NCBI RefSeq assembly: GCF_001467745.1 | Contig: NZ_LNYG01000013.1 | Coordinates: 52,230 to 101,985 of the forward strand | Length of the DNA: 49,756 nt | Source: Legionella jamestowniensis | GTDB lineage: Bacteria; Pseudomonadota; Gammaproteobacteria; Legionellales; Legionellaceae | Direction of reading: 5' to 3' | In this document: positions 10,160 to 19,211 of the stretch, one piece after another | Layout: the number at the start of each line of letters is the position of its first letter | Position numbering within the stretch: the stretch's first letter is position 1 | Program-made: the position numbers and the translations under genes | The notes under the pieces: model-generated | What the model saw: only the letters and a program-made list of their open reading frames with translations | What the model was told of the DNA's origin: nothing | The model's database searches: none

Positions 10160-11053
10160 ATGGACTTACGACGTTTTCTTGCCTGCCTTTTTTTATTGAG
10201 TTGTACTTTCTTTGGTTCCTTTTCTTTTGCTGAAAATATTGGCATTGCTTTTATTCATGGCACCAATGATCATCGTGAAGATGCTGATGGCGGATATTGG
10301 AAAAGGCCGTTCATTGATTCGGTCGCGAATGTCCTGCCCGATCCAGGCAATCATGTGGTAATAGCGTGTGACTTTAGCCGTTACATGTGGCATGAAGATG
10401 CCGCAGGTTGCGTAACCAACCAATTGCTAGACTTTATTAAAAATAAGCAAATTTCCAAACTAACCATTTACACCCACTCAAACGGCGCCAATATAATGCG
10501 CTGGATTTTATCCAATCCAAGTTTTGATGCACGTTATGCGGCAATTAGTAAAACAATAGGCCAGATTATTGCCATAGCGCCATCCAGTGCGGGTACACCT
10601 TTAGCAGACCTCGTAATTGATGGCCAAAGCTTTGAGTCGAAAGTGGGCTGGTTGTTAGGTTATAAAAATGATTCTGTCAAACAACAACGTATAGGGGATA
10701 TGTCCATTTACAATGGCGAACTATTATTTGGCACCAGCGGACGTCCTTCTGTCCCTGTACCATTTCGTGTCATCATTGGCACCGATGTCACCGCATCGCC
10801 GCTTTCCAAAGCCAGTTATTGCAATGGATACTTGCTTAATACCGGCCTAAAACTTACTCAAGTATACTTGGACAACTGTTCAGATGGCTTCCTAAATTGC
10901 CGCTCACAAGCCGCAGCAGGTAAAATATGGTTTTATGATTGGCAAAAAACGAAAAACCAAACTCCTTTAAGCCACAACCAAAGCCGACACACTTGCTTTG
11001 GATTTGAAGATATAATTCGCACAGACTTAATTGCACAAGGAGGGTTGCAATGA
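10160..11053 (+). CDS. Exported alpha/beta-hydrolase-like protein
   Basis: About 297 aa from the ATG at 10160, chosen because AAGG lies 9 bases upstream; the ATG at 10151 is too close to that site. The signal peptide is LRRFLACLFLLSCTFFGSFS, cleaved near FA-EN. The fold begins with a beta strand and oxyanion region (GIAFIHGTNDHREDA). A nucleophile elbow reads YTHSNGAN with Ser near residue 107; the usual first Gly of GxSxG is Thr here. Asp (NCSDGF) and His (SRHTC) near the C-terminus could complete a triad. Several Cys pairs suggest periplasmic or extracellular folding. Its stop overlaps the start of the next gene (ATGA), so it is co-expressed with the DUF4785-like gene. Lipase or esterase activity is possible but not shown. 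Confidence 0.75.
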   Translation: MDLRRFLACLFLLSCTFFGSFSFAENIGIAFIHGTNDHREDADGGYWKRPFIDSVANVLPDPGNHVVIACDFSRYMWHEDAAGCVTNQLLDFIKNKQISKLTIYTHSNGANIMRWILSNPSFDARYAAISKTIGQIIAIAPSSAGTPLADLVIDGQSFESKVGWLLGYKNDSVKQQRIGDMSIYNGELLFGTSGRPSVPVPFRVIIGTDVTASPLSKASYCNGYLLNTGLKLTQVYLDNCSDGFLNCRSQAAAGKIWFYDWQKTKNQTPLSHNQSRHTCFGFEDIIRTDLIAQGGLQ

Positions 11054-12231
11054 AATCATCCCATTTAGTTTTTTTGGCAACTGCCGTAGGGTTTACTCCA
11101 TTATTTGCAATAACATTACCTACACAATCGGTGGTTTCATACGAATGTACTCAGTGCGAAAACTTATCCCATGATGATTTAAATTCCAGTTGGGCGACTG
11201 AGGATGAACCATTGAATGATAATGTTCTGCATCAACAAACCAGCCGACAATATCGCATTAAAGCGACAGCGCAGCAATTAAATGAAGGTATTGCCATTCA
11301 TACACAAGCACCAGGTGCTGTCATTCATATAGCGAAAGCAAATTCAACCTCGCAAACCATCCCGTCCTTTTACATTAAAAACAGCCACGGCAAACAATTT
11401 AATCTGGCAGAAGCATCACATTTGCTTTCACAAAATGAGGCACTGAATAATACTGCCTTAGAGGGACAATTATTGGCATTGCAATTCAAACAGGAGTTAG
11501 GTTCAGGAAAATTTATTCTGGGAAGTAATACTCGTTTAAGCAACGACGAGGGCTCTTTTATCATTCACGTTTTTGACAGGAATGCCCCTACCTATTTAAG
11601 TGTGGAAACTAACAAAGGCCGTTATCATTATGGGGATAAACTAACAGTGACCATCCACTTAAGTGATGATGAATTAAATTACCCTATTGATGAGATAACT
11701 GCTTCTTTAATTAATCCTTCTGGCGAAATCACCAGTATTAGTCTCGAACAAATCAGGGATAACCTTTATCAAGGCCATGTGGATTTAATGTCTGATAAAA
11801 ACCCACAGGGAGAAAACTGGTATATTGATGTAGTAACCTCCACACTTTTAGGCGAGCAAACAATTATACGCCAGGCTCACACTGCCTTTTCCTATATTAT
11901 TCCTTCAGCCACCATTTACAAAATTAAACCAATAGCCAATAAACCTCTATCCTTTTCGGCCAAGGTGGAAGTAGCGACCGGTAGTCGTTATGCCCTGGAA
12001 GCAGTTCTTTTTGGCAGCGATAATCAGGGCAAATTACACCCCATTACCGCGGTTCAATCTGCAGCCTGGCTTTCCCCCGGCAAACATGCCCTTAATTTTT
12101 CATTTGATTCTGGGCTAAAAACTGATTATAAAGCTCCATATTATCTAGGCTATCTTCATCTGATAGATTTTGGTCAGTTAAAACCAGTTTATGAATATAA
12201 TACACCCATTGAATTAGCATCTTTAGGATAA
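11050..12231 (+). CDS. Exported DUF4785-like protein
   Basis: 393 aa with a signal peptide (basic start, hydrophobic FLATAVGFTPLFA). An AGGAGG ribosome site lies inside the end of the previous gene. The mature protein starts with a CTQC motif. A central beta-sandwich, Ig-like segment begins around YLSVETNKGRYHYGDKLTVT (near residue 178), and a second all-beta region fills the C-terminus. My assignment to DUF4785, a family I associate with Legionella and other gammaproteobacteria, is from memory of overall architecture and is moderate. The Ig-like segment suggests a binding or adhesion role in the periplasm or outside the cell. It lies between a secreted hydrolase and rmuC. Confidence 0.65.
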   Translation: MKSSHLVFLATAVGFTPLFAITLPTQSVVSYECTQCENLSHDDLNSSWATEDEPLNDNVLHQQTSRQYRIKATAQQLNEGIAIHTQAPGAVIHIAKANSTSQTIPSFYIKNSHGKQFNLAEASHLLSQNEALNNTALEGQLLALQFKQELGSGKFILGSNTRLSNDEGSFIIHVFDRNAPTYLSVETNKGRYHYGDKLTVTIHLSDDELNYPIDEITASLINPSGEITSISLEQIRDNLYQGHVDLMSDKNPQGENWYIDVVTSTLLGEQTIIRQAHTAFSYIIPSATIYKIKPIANKPLSFSAKVEVATGSRYALEAVLFGSDNQGKLHPITAVQSAAWLSPGKHALNFSFDSGLKTDYKAPYYLGYLHLIDFGQLKPVYEYNTPIELASLG

Positions 12232-12232
12232 C

Positions 12233-13486
12233 ATGACTTTTCTTACTTCATTTTCACTTCTGGAGAGCATGGCCTTAGCACTTGTTCTCCAAGTTTTTCT
12301 AGGCCTTTGGATCCTTTGGCGTCAAGCAAAACAACGCACATTTTCGGAAGCTCAAACTGAAAAAATCCAACAAGCATTTATTACACAACTTCATCAGGTA
12401 CATCTCGATTTACAGCAATCTTACCAAGCCAGCCAGCATCATATCCAAGAAAAAATGACGCAAGGCCAACTGGCAAGCCAGCAGTTAATCAGCGACACTA
12501 TTCAGCGGCAAATGACCGATGTCCGTGAACAAATGAACCATAGCTTTAAGCAGCACGCCAGTTCTTTAACCTCCCATTTGCAATCACTCACTGAAGAAAT
12601 ACGTAATCATTTACACAGTTTGACTCAACAAGTAAACCACAAACTGACTGAAGGTTTTGAAAAAACTTCGTCTACCTTTACAGATGTCGTCAGGCGTTTA
12701 ACCATTATTGATGAAGCACAGAAAAAAATTACTGAATTATCAACCCATGTCGTTAGTCTGCAGGATGTGTTAGTGGATAAGCGTGCGCGTGGCGCTTTTG
12801 GTGAGGTACAACTGGCCACTTTGATTGCTAATGTTTTACCCAGCACCCATTATCGTATGCAATACACGCTAAGCAATCAGAAACGAGCCGATTGCATTTT
12901 ATTTTTACCCGATCCAACTGGTAATGTTGTCATTGATGCTAAATTTCCTCTAGAAACTTATCAAAAATTAATGAACACAGATAATGCCTCAGTAGAAAGA
13001 AAATCTCTACAGCAGCAATTTCGACAAGACCTACAAAAACACATTAAAGACATCGCTGAGAAATACATTATTCCTAACGAAACGGCCGATGGTGCGGTGA
13101 TGTTTATTCCAGCGGAAGCCATTTTTGCAGAAATTCACGCCAATTATCCCGAAATCGTAGCACTTTCCCAACGTTTAAAAGTGTGGTTGGTTTCCCCAAG
13201 CACATTGATGGCTGTGCTAACCACTGCAAAAGCCGTATTAAAAGATGACGAAACACGTAAACATGTGCATATTATTCAAAAACACTTACAAGCGCTGGCG
13301 GATGATTTCCAACGCTTTGAAAAACGTATGGATAAATTATCCAAACATATTGACTTGGCACATCAAGACGTCTCGGAAGTGAATACCTCCGCAAAGAAAA
13401 TAACACAACGTTTTCATAAAATTGAATCAGTGGATTTGGATTTACAGGAATTGGCAGGAGCGGTCCCCGCCCTGGAAGAAAATTAA
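12233..13486 (+). CDS. rmuC: DNA recombination protein RmuC
   Basis: 417 aa. An N-terminal membrane helix (MALALVLQVFLGLWILWRQ) is followed by ~130 residues of Gln-rich coiled coil, then the RmuC nuclease-like domain from about residue 178 (KRARGAFGEVQLATLIANVL). That domain carries the conserved VVIDAKFPLETYQ segment with the catalytic-type D..K, and VMFIPAEAIFAEIHANYPE. RmuC limits inversions at short inverted repeats in E. coli. The ATG follows the previous stop by one base, so it is the third gene of an operon. Confidence 0.93.
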   Translation: MTFLTSFSLLESMALALVLQVFLGLWILWRQAKQRTFSEAQTEKIQQAFITQLHQVHLDLQQSYQASQHHIQEKMTQGQLASQQLISDTIQRQMTDVREQMNHSFKQHASSLTSHLQSLTEEIRNHLHSLTQQVNHKLTEGFEKTSSTFTDVVRRLTIIDEAQKKITELSTHVVSLQDVLVDKRARGAFGEVQLATLIANVLPSTHYRMQYTLSNQKRADCILFLPDPTGNVVIDAKFPLETYQKLMNTDNASVERKSLQQQFRQDLQKHIKDIAEKYIIPNETADGAVMFIPAEAIFAEIHANYPEIVALSQRLKVWLVSPSTLMAVLTTAKAVLKDDETRKHVHIIQKHLQALADDFQRFEKRMDKLSKHIDLAHQDVSEVNTSAKKITQRFHKIESVDLDLQELAGAVPALEEN

Positions 13487-13654
13487 ATACCATGTTTTCT
13501 ACCCCCTGCCATAACCAATAGAATCCTATCTCTTGAGTCATGCAAATGACGTCGCTGAAAAAAATTGCTATCATAAATGTATTACTCGCATGGAAAATTA
13601 AAGCTTAGATTTTTTTCCTTGCTGAAATTAAAAGCTTGACTGGCCAATCCCCTT

Positions 13655-15355
13655 ATGCGAATTAAATCTTTACTATTTTTCTTTCTTTTTCTTTTCAACA
13701 CCTATTCCTTTGCTTTTCTCGGAAAAAAAATATCGGAAGCCCCTTTATTTAATAATTTAGGGACTTTAAATTTCTCTGTTTCTACAAAAAATCCGCTTGC
13801 GCAACGTTTTTTTGAGCAAGGTTTAATGTTGTATTATGGTTTTGAATGGGGGGAGGCCATTCGCTCTTTTAAAGAGGCGACACGGCTCGATCCTACTTGT
13901 GGGATGTGTTACTGGGGACTTGCTTTGGCCTTAGGCTCTAAAATTAATGCGCCAATGTCTGGCAATGAATATAAAGTTGCACGTGCCGCCATTCAAAAGG
14001 CTGTCTCTTTAAAAAATTATGAGACCCCCCACGAACAGGGTTATATCAATGCATTAGCCTTGCGTTTTCAGCATCCACCTAAAAAAATAACGTCAGCAAA
14101 AGTCACCACTTTTAGTTGCCATACTGCTAGCACTACTTTTGATAAATCGACGCCCAAGGAAATTTTGGCTTATTCTAACGCCATGGAAAAATTAATTAAA
14201 AAATATCTCAATGATCAACATGCAAAAGCTTTATATGCCTGGGCTTTATTCGAAACGATTGAATGGAATTTCTGGGATATCCAGGGCAAAATTAACCCTG
14301 TGACACCTAAAATTATCGCTATTTTGAAAGAAGTTCTCGATAAAGAACCCTTACATGCAGGTGCAAACCATTATTATGTTCATGTGATAGAAACCTCTCC
14401 AACACCGGAAGAAGCTTTAGAAAGTGCCAATCGTCTGCAGACCCTTGTTCCTGGTTCTGAACATCTAATCCATATGCCCACTCACATTTACATGCTAACA
14501 GGGCGTTTTCACGAAGGGAGTGCATCGAATTTACAGGCGACTGCCGTGTTCAATGAATATAACAATGCCTGCCGTGCCCAAGGGTTTGAGCCTGAAATTA
14601 ACTATCTTTATTTTCACAATTACGACTTTCTAAGAAGTACCGCGACCTTTGAAGGTCGTAAAGCATTGGCCTTGTCAGCCGCACAATCAATGGTTAGCCC
14701 CCCTTTTGTTGCATGGTTAGCCAATGAGCCTTCCCTGCAATGGTATATTCCTATCCCCTCTTATGTTAAAGCTCGCTTTGGGATGTGGAAAGAAGTATTG
14801 GAGGAAGCCAAACCGCCCAAACGATATCAATATGCCCTCGGTATGTGGCACTATGTTCAGGGCATGGCGTTACTTCATCTTAATAATAAAATGGCAGCCC
14901 GCCAAGAGTTGGTTCAATTATCTCATATTATCAGGCAAGGCCCTAATAATGAGAATTTGCAAAAAAATGGTATTCATCTCTTGAAAATTGCAAAAGCAAT
15001 TCTTCAAGCGAATATTACTGATGCCAACCATGATCCGCAAAGCACGTTTCATTACCTTCAGAAAGCCATGAAATTACAGCAAAACATGCGCTATCACGAA
15101 CCGCCAGACTGGTATTTCCCTGTTATGGAAATACTGGCTGACGCCTACTTAAAGTGGGGTTATCCTGAAAAAGCAATAGAGTATTACCAACAAGATTTAA
15201 AACAATTCCCAAAAAATGGCTGGGCACTTTACGGTTTGGCGAAGAGCTTACAACAATTGGGTAAAACTCAAGAAGCAAATGACATTTTTCAGCAATTTTC
15301 CGAAGCTTGGAAATATGCCGATATAGTTCACCCTGTTTCTATGTTTGAAAATTAA
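13655..15355 (+). CDS. Exported tetratricopeptide-repeat protein
   Basis: 566 aa with a signal peptide (RIKSLLFFFLFLFNTYSFA). TPR units are visible at residues ~35-80 (FEQGLMLYYGFEWGEAIRSF, then KEATRLDPTCGMCYWGLALA) and at ~505-553 (EKAIEYYQQDLKQFPKNGWA). The middle contains the HAGANHYYVHVIETSPTPEE and HLIHMPTHIYMLTGRFHEGS segments typical of a widespread family of uncharacterised periplasmic or lipoprotein-like TPR proteins. Conserved His residues in that core hint at metal binding, but no reaction is known to me. It stands alone, 168 bases after rmuC. Confidence 0.85.
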   Translation: MRIKSLLFFFLFLFNTYSFAFLGKKISEAPLFNNLGTLNFSVSTKNPLAQRFFEQGLMLYYGFEWGEAIRSFKEATRLDPTCGMCYWGLALALGSKINAPMSGNEYKVARAAIQKAVSLKNYETPHEQGYINALALRFQHPPKKITSAKVTTFSCHTASTTFDKSTPKEILAYSNAMEKLIKKYLNDQHAKALYAWALFETIEWNFWDIQGKINPVTPKIIAILKEVLDKEPLHAGANHYYVHVIETSPTPEEALESANRLQTLVPGSEHLIHMPTHIYMLTGRFHEGSASNLQATAVFNEYNNACRAQGFEPEINYLYFHNYDFLRSTATFEGRKALALSAAQSMVSPPFVAWLANEPSLQWYIPIPSYVKARFGMWKEVLEEAKPPKRYQYALGMWHYVQGMALLHLNNKMAARQELVQLSHIIRQGPNNENLQKNGIHLLKIAKAILQANITDANHDPQSTFHYLQKAMKLQQNMRYHEPPDWYFPVMEILADAYLKWGYPEKAIEYYQQDLKQFPKNGWALYGLAKSLQQLGKTQEANDIFQQFSEAWKYADIVHPVSMFEN

Positions 15356-15449
15356 GCATGTTTTTCTTCTTTACTTCCCCTGATTATTCTCTTTATCATT
15401 AATCAATGTTCTACAATGATTATAAAAGACTAACAATCAGGAATACCCT

Positions 15450-15671
15450 ATGAAACAGTTACCTCAAAATCAAGACTCTAAAAAAAGGCTTTACCGTTCG
15501 CGTCGCGACAAAATGATTGCTGGTGTATGCGGTGGTTTGGCAGATTATTTTAATATGGATCCAACCGTAATGAGATTAATTTTTATACTACTTCTCTTAC
15601 TTGGTGGCTCCGCTATTTTAGTGTATTTAATCATGTGGCTTGTGGTGCCCTTGGAGCCTGTGGCCGATTGA
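15450..15671 (+). CDS. PspC-domain small membrane protein
   Basis: 73 aa. The PspC domain covers almost the whole protein: DKMIAGVCGGLADYFNMDPT followed by a single membrane helix and VVPLEP. PspC domains act in envelope stress sensing in the phage-shock system, but stand-alone PspC proteins such as this, away from pspAB, have no assigned partner here. AGGAATACCCT precedes the ATG, and a TATAAAAG upstream at ~15420 could be its -10. A repeat-derived hairpin with a T10 tract lies downstream. Confidence 0.9.
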   Translation: MKQLPQNQDSKKRLYRSRRDKMIAGVCGGLADYFNMDPTVMRLIFILLLLLGGSAILVYLIMWLVVPLEPVAD

Positions 15672-15754
15672 GAGACATTAACACTAGAGCTTTCCCTGTA
15701 AATTCTTGTCCAATGTTTTGTCCCAAAAAGGCTGAGGCACTCCCAAAAACGTCC

Positions 15755-15833
15755 GTCATGTTGAACGTAGTGAGACATCTCCTGATACAAAGCAGATCCC
15801 TCACTACGTTCGGGATGACGGTCTTTTTTTTTT
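15755..15833 (+). repeat. Palindromic repeat, family B, with T tract
   Basis: An inverted repeat with a left arm starting GTCATGTTGAACGTAGTGAG and a right arm ending CTCACTACGTTCGGGATGAC (total 15755-15819). It is followed by a run of ten T (15824-15833). Another copy lies at 39660-39737. Because of the T tract, this copy may serve as the intrinsic terminator of the PspC gene, whose stop is ~85 bases upstream. The remaining non-coding DNA of 15672-15951 shows nothing else I can support. Confidence 0.7.
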
Positions 15834-15951
15834 GACGTTTACCATCGTGTTGGGATACTCAGGATGAGCATTTGTTTACCCTGATAAGGTAGAGCTTCTT
15901 TTTGTTTCCAGCTATGTTATTCTTAATAAAAATCAATTGTTGGAATAAACC

Positions 15952-16338
15952 ATGCGGTTATTGTGTAGTCTATTCATTGCTATTACCTGTTGTTTATTTG
16001 CTCCATCAGTAATCGGTGGGACAAAGGTAAAAATGATCTGCGATAATTCCACTACCTATACACCCGAGTGTGACAAAATGAACTGTTGCGGCAACATGGG
16101 CGGCATTAATTATTGCGATACTTCCGCTGGTCGTTATGTTTGTACGAATGGCTACTATTCCTCTTGCTACTGTACCCGACATGCTGTGATGGATTTACAA
16201 AAAATTCAAGGTTGCTGTCTATGGCAAGGTGGCGTTTTAAAGGTGGATGAAACAACGGGGGTTATTGTCTGCAATAATGGCGGTATTTCTGAAATATGCA
16301 GCATACAAACCCTAACCCAACCCGTTTCCCTTTGGTAA
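15952..16338 (+). CDS. Small secreted Cys-rich protein with internal duplication
   Basis: 128 aa with a signal peptide (LLCSLFIAITCCLFAPSVIGG). The mature part carries two copies of one module with identical internal spacing: CC45-46, GG50-51, D56, G60, C64, NG66-67, C72, and CC88-89, GG93-94, D99, G103, C107, NG109-110, C116. The second copy has lost some of the extra Cys of the first (CYC at 72-74). Disulfide-stabilised exported protein is the natural reading. Function is unknown. It sits alone before potA. Confidence 0.75.
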   Translation: MRLLCSLFIAITCCLFAPSVIGGTKVKMICDNSTTYTPECDKMNCCGNMGGINYCDTSAGRYVCTNGYYSSCYCTRHAVMDLQKIQGCCLWQGGVLKVDETTGVIVCNNGGISEICSIQTLTQPVSLW

Positions 16339-16372
16339 GTGAATTGTTTATTTTTATCATTACAAAAACAAT

Positions 16373-16398
16373 GGTCTGGACAAGTAGGGTTCCAGACC
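16373..16398. terminator. Hairpin between Cys-rich gene and potA
   Basis: GGTCTGGA-N10-TCCAGACC, an 8-bp perfect stem starting 35 bases after the Cys-rich gene stop. No T tract follows directly (a T5 run comes 13 bases later). It may attenuate read-through or shape the potA leader. Confidence 0.4.
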
Positions 16399-16428
16399 GC
16401 ATAATTGCCCTTTTTAAAACCAGAGCCC

Positions 16429-17517
16429 ATGACGCCACTTATAGAAATTAAACAACTTCATAAGTCTTATAATTCATCGCCAATTCTCGATAATGTCACT
16501 TTATCTGTTTTTAATGGAGAATTTTTGACGTTGCTAGGACCATCGGGCTGTGGCAAAACAACTTTATTACGATTGATATCCGGCTTTGAACAGCCAACTG
16601 CCGGGCATATTTATATCAATGGTCAGTGTGTTAACGCCCTGCCCCCTCAAAAACGGGATGTCCATACTGTTTTTCAAAGTTACGCCCTCTTTCCCCATTT
16701 GTCAGTTTATGAAAACGTAGCGTTTGCCTTGCGTTGCAGAGGCGTTAACGAAAAACAAATTAAAGAAAGGGTTCAAGAATCCCTGCGCCTTGTGCAACTG
16801 GAGTCATTCGCAGCCCGTAATATTAAGCAATTGAGTGGCGGACAACAGCAACGCGTGGCTATCGCGCGAGCTATTATTAACCGCCCACAAGTTTTATTGC
16901 TAGACGAACCTTTAAGTTCTTTAGATTATCGCTTGCGTAAAGACATGCAGTCTGAGTTAAAGCAACTTCAAAAGACGCTTAATATGACGTTTATCTTCGT
17001 CACGCATGATCAAGAAGAAGCGCTTTCCATGTCTGATCGCATTGTGATTTTTAACCATGGTCATATTGAACAAATTGGCACACCTAGAGAAGTGTATGAA
17101 ACGCCTAAAAATATTTATGTGGCACAGTTTATAGGCGAAACCAATATTTTCGATATTGAAGTGATTGAAGCCTCTGAACACACCTTGCTAACTACAATTG
17201 AATCGATGCCTTTGCATTGCAAAAACACCAACCATTACAAACCTGGAGATAAATTGCATTTAATCGTTCGGCCTGAGGATATTCGCGTCTGGAGTCTATC
17301 TGAAGTAGAAGATACCAATGACATGATACCCGGTAAAATTATCGACATCATTTATAAAGGTTCAACAGTGGATTTAAAAGTTGAATTGGCTTCAGGTAAA
17401 ATTATTAATGCTTCTGAGTTTTTTGATGAAGATGATGATAAATTAGAATACTCGCCGAATGAAACCGTCTGGGTACACTGGCTCACTGGCTGGGAAGTTT
17501 TATTGCCACGCTCTTAA
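16429..17517 (+). CDS. potA: Spermidine/putrescine ABC transporter ATPase PotA
   Basis: ATPase of the polyamine importer, 362 aa from the ATG at 16429; an upstream TTG at 16405 would add eight residues without family support. Walker A GPSGCGKTT near residue 37, Q-loop (FQSYALFPHLSVYEN), signature LSGGQQQR, Walker B VLLLDEPLSSLD and H-loop THDQEEA are all present. The C-terminal part (from ~residue 240) is the TOBE/OB regulatory domain. Length is close to E. coli PotA (378). It heads potABCD, although a 105-base gap to potB could hold an internal promoter. Confidence 0.93.
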   Translation: MTPLIEIKQLHKSYNSSPILDNVTLSVFNGEFLTLLGPSGCGKTTLLRLISGFEQPTAGHIYINGQCVNALPPQKRDVHTVFQSYALFPHLSVYENVAFALRCRGVNEKQIKERVQESLRLVQLESFAARNIKQLSGGQQQRVAIARAIINRPQVLLLDEPLSSLDYRLRKDMQSELKQLQKTLNMTFIFVTHDQEEALSMSDRIVIFNHGHIEQIGTPREVYETPKNIYVAQFIGETNIFDIEVIEASEHTLLTTIESMPLHCKNTNHYKPGDKLHLIVRPEDIRVWSLSEVEDTNDMIPGKIIDIIYKGSTVDLKVELASGKIINASEFFDEDDDKLEYSPNETVWVHWLTGWEVLLPRS

Positions 17518-17622
17518 ATAGTTAAGCTGTTAAACGTGCAATCCCTTATACCATTAACGATGAATAGCAATGAAGACATTTATTTTTGAAAATTTTACTG
17601 CTGAATTGGCTCGGATAGAGTC

Positions 17623-18447
17623 ATGAAAGTTCGCTCGATTTCAATTTATTTCATCTATACCTGGCTAGTTATTTTTTGCCTCGTACCGCTTAGTTTGGTA
17701 TTAATAGCGAGTTTTCTATCCAAAGACAGTGTTCATTTGGTTTCCACACCATTTACCTGGGACAACTACTCTACCTTGCTAACACCTACGTTTGTGAAAA
17801 TTTTTTTTCGTTCTCTATGGATAGCGTTATTAACTACAGGAGGATGTTTGCTGTTGGCCTATCCTTTTAGTTACTTGCTCGTTAAATCCAGGCATCAATC
17901 TTTATTATTGCTGTTAATTATTATTCCATTCTGGACAAGTTCATTAGTGCGAACCTATTCTCTAATTGCCATTCTAAAAGCAAAAGGTGTACTAAATACC
18001 ATTCTGCTAAAACTACACCTGATTGATAGCCCACTTTCATTGCTCTATACCAACTTTGCCGTGATTACCGGCTTAATTTATAACTTGTTTCCTTTTATGG
18101 TATTACCCATTTTCACGAACATGGAGCGTTTTGACTTCAGGCTGATTGAAGCTGCCAAAGATTTAGGCGCCAGTAAACGTAATATATTTTTTCGCGTTTT
18201 TTTACCGAATACGGCGAGCGGTATCGCTGCCGGTTGTCTATTGGTGCTGCTCCCTGCAATGACGCTATTCTATATCCCTAATGTCTTAGGCGGTGCTCGC
18301 TCTATTTTGCTGGGCAATTTAATTCAAGACCAATTCCTTGTTTTAAGTAATTGGCCACAAGGCGCTGCAACCAGTGTCATTTTAACCACCCTTTTGTTAT
18401 TTTTGTTAGTCCTATTTCGACGTCAAAATAAGGAGGATTTGCGGTGA
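17623..18447 (+). CDS. potB: Polyamine ABC transporter permease PotB
   Basis: Inner-membrane permease, 274 aa, about six membrane helices. The EAA loop reads LIEAAKDLGASKRNIFFRVF near residue 172, the site of contact with PotA. The second half carries the FYIPNVLGGARSILLGNLIQ segment usual in PotB proteins. Its stop overlaps the GTG start of potC (GTGA), so the two are translationally coupled. Confidence 0.92.
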   Translation: MKVRSISIYFIYTWLVIFCLVPLSLVLIASFLSKDSVHLVSTPFTWDNYSTLLTPTFVKIFFRSLWIALLTTGGCLLLAYPFSYLLVKSRHQSLLLLLIIIPFWTSSLVRTYSLIAILKAKGVLNTILLKLHLIDSPLSLLYTNFAVITGLIYNLFPFMVLPIFTNMERFDFRLIEAAKDLGASKRNIFFRVFLPNTASGIAAGCLLVLLPAMTLFYIPNVLGGARSILLGNLIQDQFLVLSNWPQGAATSVILTTLLLFLLVLFRRQNKEDLR

Positions 18448-19211
18448 AAACCTTTTCGCAAAAACTCTTTCTTTTTTTGATTTATTCGCTGCTTTATTTG
18501 CCCATTTTGGTGCTGGTCGTTTATTCCGTCAATGATGCGAAGTTTTCCCTGCAGTGGCATGGTTTTTCAATGCGCTGGTATAACGAGCTTTTCCAAGACC
18601 GCGGTTTATGGGCTTCGTTTGCCCACTCAGTCCTTTTAGGCTTAAGTGCTTCAACCATTGCTACCACAATAGGCTTGCTTACCTGTGTAAATTTGTTTCT
18701 TTTTCGTAGCCGCCACCAGCGCTCACTAAATGCCTTGCTGCTGCTTTTAATCATTATCCCCGATCTGGTGTTAGGTGTGGCTCTCCTTATATTTTTCAAC
18801 GCCAGCAATATCCCTTTGGGGTTTTTTAGTTTGTTAATCGCCCATATTACCTTCTGCATACCTTTTGTTGTATTAACCATTAACAGTCGGATTCATACGT
18901 TAGATCCCAATGTCTATTTTAGCGCGCTTGACTTGGGGGCCTCACGCTTTGCCGCGCTAACAAAAATTTTATTACCCTTGCTGTGGCCTGCCGTATTAAG
19001 TGCTTTTTTGCTGTGTTTTACCCTTTCTTTTGATGATGTCATTATCAGCTATTTTGTAGCAGGTCCTGATTTTAACATTTTGCCCTTAACCATTTACTCC
19101 TTAGTACGGGCTGGAGTGACACCCGAATTGAATGCCTTATGCACTATTACCATTTTGGTATCCATGGTTCTAGTCATTATTTCACACCGTTTATCAGGTA
19201 AATCACCATGA
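18444..19211 (+). CDS. potC: Polyamine ABC transporter permease PotC
   Basis: Second permease, 255 aa, GTG start with AGGAGG 7 bases upstream. Membrane helices are evident throughout. The EAA loop is YFSALDLGASRFAALTKILL near residue 155, and LSFDDVIISYFVAGPDFNIL near 195 is a PotC hallmark. It pairs with PotB. Its stop overlaps the potD start (ATGA). Confidence 0.93.
   Translation: MKTFSQKLFLFLIYSLLYLPILVLVVYSVNDAKFSLQWHGFSMRWYNELFQDRGLWASFAHSVLLGLSASTIATTIGLLTCVNLFLFRSRHQRSLNALLLLLIIIPDLVLGVALLIFFNASNIPLGFFSLLIAHITFCIPFVVLTINSRIHTLDPNVYFSALDLGASRFAALTKILLPLLWPAVLSAFLLCFTLSFDDVIISYFVAGPDFNILPLTIYSLVRAGVTPELNALCTITILVSMVLVIISHRLSGKSP

Noticed and set aside
15631-15759. 42-residue minus-strand frame (MTDVFGSASAFLGQNIGQEF...) starting inside the family B repeat
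   Set aside because: It overlaps the end of the PspC gene in antisense, has its ATG in the palindrome and no ribosome site; probably chance.
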